This document shows positions 60,035 through 64,000 of a stretch of 64,000 nt of DNA, one piece after another; within the stretch, counting starts at the first letter, position 1, and the number at the start of each line of letters is the position of its first letter. Source of the stretch: DATLGB01 sp037724045 (lineage in GTDB: Bacteria; Actinomycetota; Thermoleophilia; Solirubrobacterales; Solirubrobacteraceae); assembly GCA_037724045.1 (NCBI GenBank), contig JBBJOW010000008.1, positions 25,945 through 89,944 of the forward strand. Reading direction: 5' to 3'. The notes under the pieces were generated by a model that worked only from the letters and a program-made list of their open reading frames with translations, was not told where the DNA came from and did no database searches. The position numbers were made by a program, and so were the translations under genes.

Positions 60035-60907
60035 CTAGGCGGGCTTGGGCTGGGGCTCGCTCGGGCCCGGCGTCAGCGCCGCCGCCAGGCACACCAGCGC
60101 GAAGGCGACGATCCGCAGGGCGACCCCGCCGCCGGAATCGGGCAGCGGCTCGCCGAAGACGATCGGGCCGGCGGCGATGGTCGTCACGTTGGCGGCCGCG
60201 CTGGTGATCGCGATGACCGCCACGGCGGGGCCGAGCTGCAGGGAGCGCGCGGACACGACGAGGCCGATCAGCGAGAGGACGAGGATGATCAGCGCGAGCG
60301 GATGCGCCAGCACCAGGCCGCCGAGGTCGTCCAGCCGTCCGCTCAGCGCCTTGATGGCGACGTCGCTGGCGCCCCACAGCAGGCCCGCCGCGAGGCCGAG
60401 CACTGGTCCCGTGTGCGCGGGATCGCCGACCACCAGCAGGCAGGCGATGCCGCTGGCGACGGTGAGCACGCCGCAGTAGATCGCGAGCGGGCCGACCTCC
60501 CATTCCCCGTGCGCGCTGTTGCCGGTGTCGCCCAGCGTTGCGGCCAGCAGCGCGAGGCCGGCCGCCGTCACGGCCACCCCGACCCATTCCCGCCGCGAGA
60601 CCTCGAGCTTGAAGACCTGGTTGGCGATCACCGTCAGCAGCGCGAGGCCGCCGGCGATGACGCTCTGCACGAGGCTGATCGGCGCCAGGGCGAGCGCCGC
60701 GACGTGGAAGACCCACGCGCCCATGGCGACGAGAATGCCCAGCGTCCACCACTTGTTCGAGAACAGGGCGACCGACGACCGCACCGGGTGCCGCCACTCC
60801 ACCGCCGGCGCGTCCACGGCGCCCTTCTGCTTGAACAGGAAGCCAAGACTCGCCACCACGGAGCAGAGCAGGGCGAGCACGAGGCCCAGCTGAACGCTGA
60901 ACGGCAC
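60035..60907 (-). CDS. DMT/EamA-type membrane protein
   Basis: A 290-residue protein with nine or ten hydrophobic helices in two repeats (LGLVLALLCSVVASLGFLFKQKGA; AIYCGVLTVASGIACLLVV). The family includes NIPA-like magnesium and drug/metabolite transporters. Substrate unknown. ATG 60907. Convergent with the aminotransferase. Confidence 0.78.
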   Translation of the reverse strand: MPFSVQLGLVLALLCSVVASLGFLFKQKGAVDAPAVEWRHPVRSSVALFSNKWWTLGILVAMGAWVFHVAALALAPISLVQSVIAGGLALLTVIANQVFKLEVSRREWVGVAVTAAGLALLAATLGDTGNSAHGEWEVGPLAIYCGVLTVASGIACLLVVGDPAHTGPVLGLAAGLLWGASDVAIKALSGRLDDLGGLVLAHPLALIILVLSLIGLVVSARSLQLGPAVAVIAITSAAANVTTIAAGPIVFGEPLPDSGGGVALRIVAFALVCLAAALTPGPSEPQPKPA

Positions 60908-60980
60908 CTATCCGACGGTAGGCGCCAAATGTTCGTCCATCGGGCGTGTGCGGATCCGCATAAAAGGAGAGACCCGCCCC

Positions 60981-61223
60981 ATGATCATCGCCGGAGTCAT
61001 CGTGTTCTGCATCCTGCTGCTTGTCGCGGCCTTCGTGTTCCCGCGCATGTCGCGACATCCCGAGCGCGCCGGCAAGGGTGCGATGGGCGTCGGGTCGCGC
61101 GCCGGCGGGAAGGCGCCGGGCAAGCTCGGGCAGTGGCTCTCCAAGCCCTTCCAGTCCGGCTCGAAGGCGATGGGCAAGAGCGGCGATGCTGGCCGTAAGG
61201 GCCGCGACAAGATGCCCCTCTAG
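60981..61223 (+). CDS. Small membrane-anchored basic protein
   Basis: An 80-residue protein from the ATG at 60981 (AGGAGA lies about 11 bases upstream); a GTG at 60948 would add 11 residues. One N-terminal helix (MIIAGVIVFCILLLVAAFVF) is followed by a basic Gly/Lys-rich tail (RAGKGAMGVGSRAGGKAPGK). Unknown function. Its stop overlaps the end of the YihY gene on the other strand. Confidence 0.6.
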   Translation: MIIAGVIVFCILLLVAAFVFPRMSRHPERAGKGAMGVGSRAGGKAPGKLGQWLSKPFQSGSKAMGKSGDAGRKGRDKMPL

Positions 61224-62221
61224 GTCTCGCGGCCCCGCTCGGGCGGGGCCTGGGGACCCGGTTCCCCGTCGTCGTCGGTGGGCTCGGAGAAGGACACGTC
61301 AACCTCCTGCTCGTCGGTGCGCTCCTCGATCTCGGCGAGCGTGCGGAGGGCCCGGTGGTCGGCCTCCGTGGGCGGCTCGAACAGCCCGCGGGGCCACAGG
61401 CCGTGCGCGAGGACGGAGTTGAGCTCGGCGGAGTAGACGACGATCCGCGCGCCCAGAAAGAGCCACGTCAGCAGGCCGATGACCGTCGCGAAGGTCCCGT
61501 AGGTGTCCCCTGCCCCCTTGACGACGGTGCTGATGTACGCGCCGCCGACGGCCTGCAGCACGGTCCACAGCAGCGTCGCCATGACGATCCCCGGCCGCAG
61601 TTGATGCGTCGACACGGAGTTGTCGGTCAGCAGCCGGAAGGCGACGAAGAACAGCAGGAGGTTGAGAGCGAGCGACAGCGCGATGCCGGCGATGGTCAGC
61701 AGTGGCCCGCCCAGCCCTCCGGCCACGAACCCGGATGCCGCGGTCGAGATCAGCTGCAAGGTCCCGAGCGAGGCGAGCAGCCCGAGCCCGCGCAGACGCG
61801 AGAAGAGGAAGTTGGGGCGCTCACGATGGGGCACGCCGTGCACGCGGTTGAAGGCGGTCTGTGCCGCGAGGGTCACCCCGAGCCCCGAGAGGATCGCGCC
61901 GACGAGCCCCACCACCAGTGCGATGCCGTTGCCCTTCAGCGACCCGCCCTCGATCTGGTCGCCGACCAGCGGGATCTGCTTGACCGCCGAGTCCACGACC
62001 GCCTCCTGAGCCTCGGGGTTGCCCTCGAGGATGAACCCGACTGTGGTCACCACCACCAGCAGGAGCGGGAACAGCGAGAAGAACGCGTAGTACGCGATCA
62101 GGGCCGCCAGGTTCGAGGCCTGGTCGTCGCCGAACTTCTTGATCAGGGCCATCGGCACCGCCAGCCACCGGTGCTGGCGCTGGTAGCGGTCGAAGCCCTT
62201 GGCCGGTGCGAGGAAGTCCAT
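61220..62221 (-). CDS. YihY/BrkB family membrane protein
   Basis: A 333-residue membrane protein with six helices and the family features DDQASNLAALIAYYAFFSLFPLLLVVVTTVGFIL, AFNRVHGVPHRERPNFLFSRLRGL and YGTFATVIGLLTWLFLGARIVVYSAELN. Function of the family is not settled; once called ribonuclease BN. The acidic C-terminus (DEQEVDVSFSEPTDDDGEPG) is cytoplasmic. Confidence 0.9.
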   Translation of the reverse strand: MDFLAPAKGFDRYQRQHRWLAVPMALIKKFGDDQASNLAALIAYYAFFSLFPLLLVVVTTVGFILEGNPEAQEAVVDSAVKQIPLVGDQIEGGSLKGNGIALVVGLVGAILSGLGVTLAAQTAFNRVHGVPHRERPNFLFSRLRGLGLLASLGTLQLISTAASGFVAGGLGGPLLTIAGIALSLALNLLLFFVAFRLLTDNSVSTHQLRPGIVMATLLWTVLQAVGGAYISTVVKGAGDTYGTFATVIGLLTWLFLGARIVVYSAELNSVLAHGLWPRGLFEPPTEADHRALRTLAEIEERTDEQEVDVSFSEPTDDDGEPGPQAPPERGRET

Positions 62222-62252
62222 CGAAGGCGAACCTCCCCGCGCCGGTGGGAGG

Positions 62253-62414
62253 TCAGTCCTTGCCGGTGAGTGCGTCCTTGACCTTGTCGACGCCCTTCTT
62301 GGTCTTGCCCGCGCCCTCGTCGACCTGGCCCTCGCGCTTGAGGTCCTTGTCTCCGGTCAGGTCGCCGGCGGCCTTCTTGGTCTTGCCCTTCAGCTCATCC
62401 ACGTTGTCCGGCAT
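62253..62414 (-). CDS. CsbD family small stress protein
   Basis: A 53-residue hydrophilic protein (DELKGKTKKAAGDLTGDKDL, GAGKTKKGVDKVKDAL) matching the CsbD pattern of small general-stress proteins. ATG 62414 with a strong GAAGGAG 6 bases upstream. Divergent from nothing close: the 305-base stretch 62415-62719 holds only a doubtful His/Asp-rich frame and no RNA gene I can support. Confidence 0.85.
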   Translation of the reverse strand: MPDNVDELKGKTKKAAGDLTGDKDLKREGQVDEGAGKTKKGVDKVKDALTGKD

Positions 62415-62719
62415 CTGTGCTCCTTCAGTCGGGCGGTACATCGTCGCACGTCGGCGCGGCTCAACCCCGCAGGCGCGTGGAGCCCTCGTCCGCGGAGCGC
62501 GTCTCGCGCCGCCGCAGCGCGTCGCGCTCAAGGTCGTGATCGTGGTCATGGTCATCGGTCTTGCCGCCGCCGACGCGTGGCAGCGTCCATATGTCCCCGC
62601 GGCGGCGCGCCGTCTGGGTGGTGGTCGGGTGTTTGACCACTGCCATGGGGCGCTCGGGGGAACGGTGCTCTTCTTTGCCTTGCTCTTCGAGCACTGCTCT
62701 GGGGGATGTTGAGGCGCCC

Positions 62720-63142
62720 TTACGGGAGCCGTACCCCATCGGGCAGGTCTGCGGACGGAACGTCGAAGAGGGTCAGGAAGTACACCGGCACAGCGCACAT
62801 CGTCCGCTGCTCGGTGCTCCCGTCCTCCAAGAGTTGAGCATCCAAGACGCCGTCCTCGAGCACGAGCTGCGCGGAGTCCTGCCGACAGCCGGTATCGACG
62901 AAAACGAAGCGGCGGACACCGTCCTTGGCGCGCGGCAGCGCGGTGCCCGACGGGCGCCCCAGGCCGGCGAGTACATCCCGCGGTTCTTGACCCGGCGCGA
63001 GCTCCGCAGCGTCGGCGGCGTGCTCGACCCCCTTGAGCACTTCGAACGTCACGAGCTCACCGAGCGTCTCGTCGCCGCCGGTGCCACAGCCCGCGACCGC
63101 AAGCAGCGTGATGGCAGCGAGGGTGAGGGAGTACTTCTTCAA
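62720..63142 (-). CDS. Lipoprotein of unknown function
   Basis: About 140 residues from the TTG at 63142: signal peptide with lipobox (SLTLAAITLLAVAGCGTGG, Cys18-20 region), then a small beta-rich domain (RRFVFVDTGCRQDSAQLVLEDGVLDAQLLEDG). No family recognised. The TTG directly follows a tRNA 3'-end-like sequence, so the native promoter is not obvious and the N-terminus could extend upstream through that sequence. Confidence 0.6.
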   Translation of the reverse strand: MKKYSLTLAAITLLAVAGCGTGGDETLGELVTFEVLKGVEHAADAAELAPGQEPRDVLAGLGRPSGTALPRAKDGVRRFVFVDTGCRQDSAQLVLEDGVLDAQLLEDGSTEQRTMCAVPVYFLTLFDVPSADLPDGVRLP

Positions 63143-63170
63143 TGCGCCGGCCTGGATTCGAACCAGCGAG
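63143..63170 (-). other. tRNA 3'-end-like fragment, possible attachment-site remnant
   Basis: On the minus strand CTGG-TTCGAAT-CCAG (63166-63152) is a TpsiC arm, followed by GCCGGCGCA like an acceptor end. No matching acceptor 5' strand, D arm or anticodon arm occurs within 90 bases upstream, so it is not a full tRNA. Such 3' fragments are typical of integration scars. The adjoining 63171-63472 holds no gene I can support; a 33-codon open frame ending at 63297 (..GEQFASAVITNAAGVTVVRV) may be a gene remnant. Confidence 0.45.
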
Positions 63171-63472
63171 TTGGCCTCAACGTCGGGCGCACGGGGCCGT
63201 TTGCACATGGTTGGCACATCGTCCTTGGTCTCGCGGAACTACGCAGTCACCCCACGGACAGATCTTCCCCGGCCTCTCCCCCACGGGTCGCCTACCTCAG
63301 ACGCGAACGACCGTGACGCCGGCCGCGTTGGTGATCACCGCTGAGGCGAACTGCTCACCGAGAGGGGGACCGAACGGTGCCTCAGGCCCGCTCGACAAAA
63401 TTTCTCGGGGGATCGGCCGCGAGCCGGTCAGTCAGCGCCCCGTCACGGCCGCGGGATGTCACGAGCGCGATC

Positions 63473-64000
63473 TCAGGGGTAGGCCTCGTCCGTCGCGATG
63501 AGGAGCTGGTTGATCCCCTCCCGCAGGGACGCCACGTCGACGGGCTGCAGAGATGCCACTCGGATCTGGAGGAGCCGGTCGTCGTTCGTCACGGCGAACA
63601 GCTCCGCGAGGCCGACTCCTGACTCCGGAAGGAGCGCGCAGCCGGTGTAGCCGGCCTCGAGCCACGGCACCGGCTCCTCCACGGCAGGATCGGAGCCGTC
63701 GAAGGTGGAGCAGACTTCGGCCAGGGCATCGCGCGCCGCTCCCTCGTCGCCGGCGTCGGGCACCGCCCGGCTTGCCACCGTTATGTTGCCGGCCTCATCG
63801 GCGTAGAGAATGCAACGACCCGCGCTCAGCTCGGGCTCGTCCGCGTCGAAATCCCAGCCGAGGACGTCGGTGGCCGAGGTCGGGATCGCGACCCGACAGT
63901 CCACTTCCGCGGCTGGCGGCCCGGTTTGGACGCCCTCGTCGGCCCGCTCGGCGCTACCGGAACAGGAGCTGAGCAGCAGTCCGGCGAGGAGCAGGCCAGA
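63473..64000 (-). CDS. Lipoprotein, 5' end beyond the window
   Basis: The frame is open to base 64000 and no start is reached. A signal peptide with lipobox (LLLAGLLLSSCSGS) is followed by an exported domain with paired cysteines (VDCRVAIP, GRCILYADEAGN, EVCSTFDG, TGCALLPESG) that may form disulfides. The end is ATDEAYP. This looks like the small DUF3558-type lipoproteins of actinobacteria, not confirmed. Confidence 0.7.
   Translation of the reverse strand, partial: SGLLLAGLLLSSCSGSAERADEGVQTGPPAAEVDCRVAIPTSATDVLGWDFDADEPELSAGRCILYADEAGNITVASRAVPDAGDEGAARDALAEVCSTFDGSDPAVEEPVPWLEAGYTGCALLPESGVGLAELFAVTNDDRLLQIRVASLQPVDVASLREGINQLLIATDEAYP

Noticed and set aside
61222..61252. Fifth copy of the interspersed repeat (GGTCTCGC followed by a GC hairpin)
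   Set aside because: Shares only GGTCTCGC and lacks the CTCGCCACCG core; probably chance in the YihY gene end.
62461..62739. 92-codon minus-strand frame with a His/Asp repeat (DDHDHDHDL)
   Set aside because: The only feature is a short low-complexity repeat; no ribosome binding site or family pattern, so not listed as a gene.
63142..63240. Complete tRNA gene on the minus strand
   Set aside because: Only the T arm and an acceptor-like 3' end are present; no 5' acceptor partner or anticodon arm could be folded.

Overview
The window is 64 kb of very GC-rich DNA with long overlapping ORFs, frequent GTG/TTG starts and ATGA/GTGA stop-start overlaps. Gene content (a mraZ-rsmH-ftsL-ftsI / murE-murF-mraY-murD cluster, Tad-type secretion genes, a Rho-like protein, three-gene transhydrogenase, DUF3352 and DUF4430 lipoproteins) points to a high-GC actinobacterium, probably of the Thermoleophilia/Solirubrobacterales type. 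That placement is inference from content and style, not from a marker gene.

Layout. 1-267 is the end of a VOC-family gene. 310-14842 (minus) is the peptidoglycan/division cluster, interrupted twice: an MGMT-like gene sits between mraY and murD, and five unrelated genes (EamA transporter, acyl-CoA dehydrogenase, TetR regulator, secreted protein, plus-strand membrane protein) sit between ftsI and murE. 15066-16601 is a DUF3352 lipoprotein. 16609-20132 is a cpaB-tadA-tadB-tadC operon, preceded by a small histidine kinase.

The main discovery is 21299-40992: a 19,694 bp transposon-like island inserted in the response-regulator gene that pairs with that kinase. The N-terminal receiver half is at 40993-41347 and the C-terminal DNA-binding half at 20892-21298. 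The junctions carry a 6 bp target duplication (GGACGA) and 18 bp imperfect terminal inverted repeats, and removing the island with one duplication copy restores one in-frame 251-residue OmpR-type regulator. The cargo is an HTH protein, a subtilisin with two LamG-like domains, small accessory proteins, a TPR protein coupled to an active-looking Ser/Thr kinase, a complete type I restriction-modification system (hsdM-hsdS-hsdR), a ParB-like protein, an abortive-infection-type protein, and a large DDE-type transposase with a zinc-ribbon insertion at the right end. It reads as a defence island moved by its own transposase.

41483-50106 holds a hypothetical gene, a strongly divergent Rho-like gene with a 15-codon upstream ORF overlapping its start, folP, a sigma-region-4/zinc-finger/membrane fusion, glpD, a hypothetical gene and pntAA-pntAB-pntB.

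50129-57230 is a cobalamin uptake locus: a B12 riboswitch reads leftward into six translationally coupled genes (three secreted proteins with DUF4430-like segments, EcfT, a double EcfA ATPase, and an ECF S component fused to a prenyltransferase-like alpha-toroid). A PduO-type cobalamin adenosyltransferase is divergent. The alpha-toroid plus DUF4430 parts mirror the two domains of animal intrinsic factor/transcobalamin.

57724-64000 holds a PAP2 phosphatase, a membrane protein, a PLP aminotransferase, a DMT protein, small stress-type proteins (CsbD), a YihY/BrkB protein and two lipoproteins, the last cut by the window edge. A tRNA 3'-end-like fragment lies at 63143-63170. At least four copies of a two-hairpin interspersed repeat occur outside the island, two of them forming the C-terminal codons of genes.
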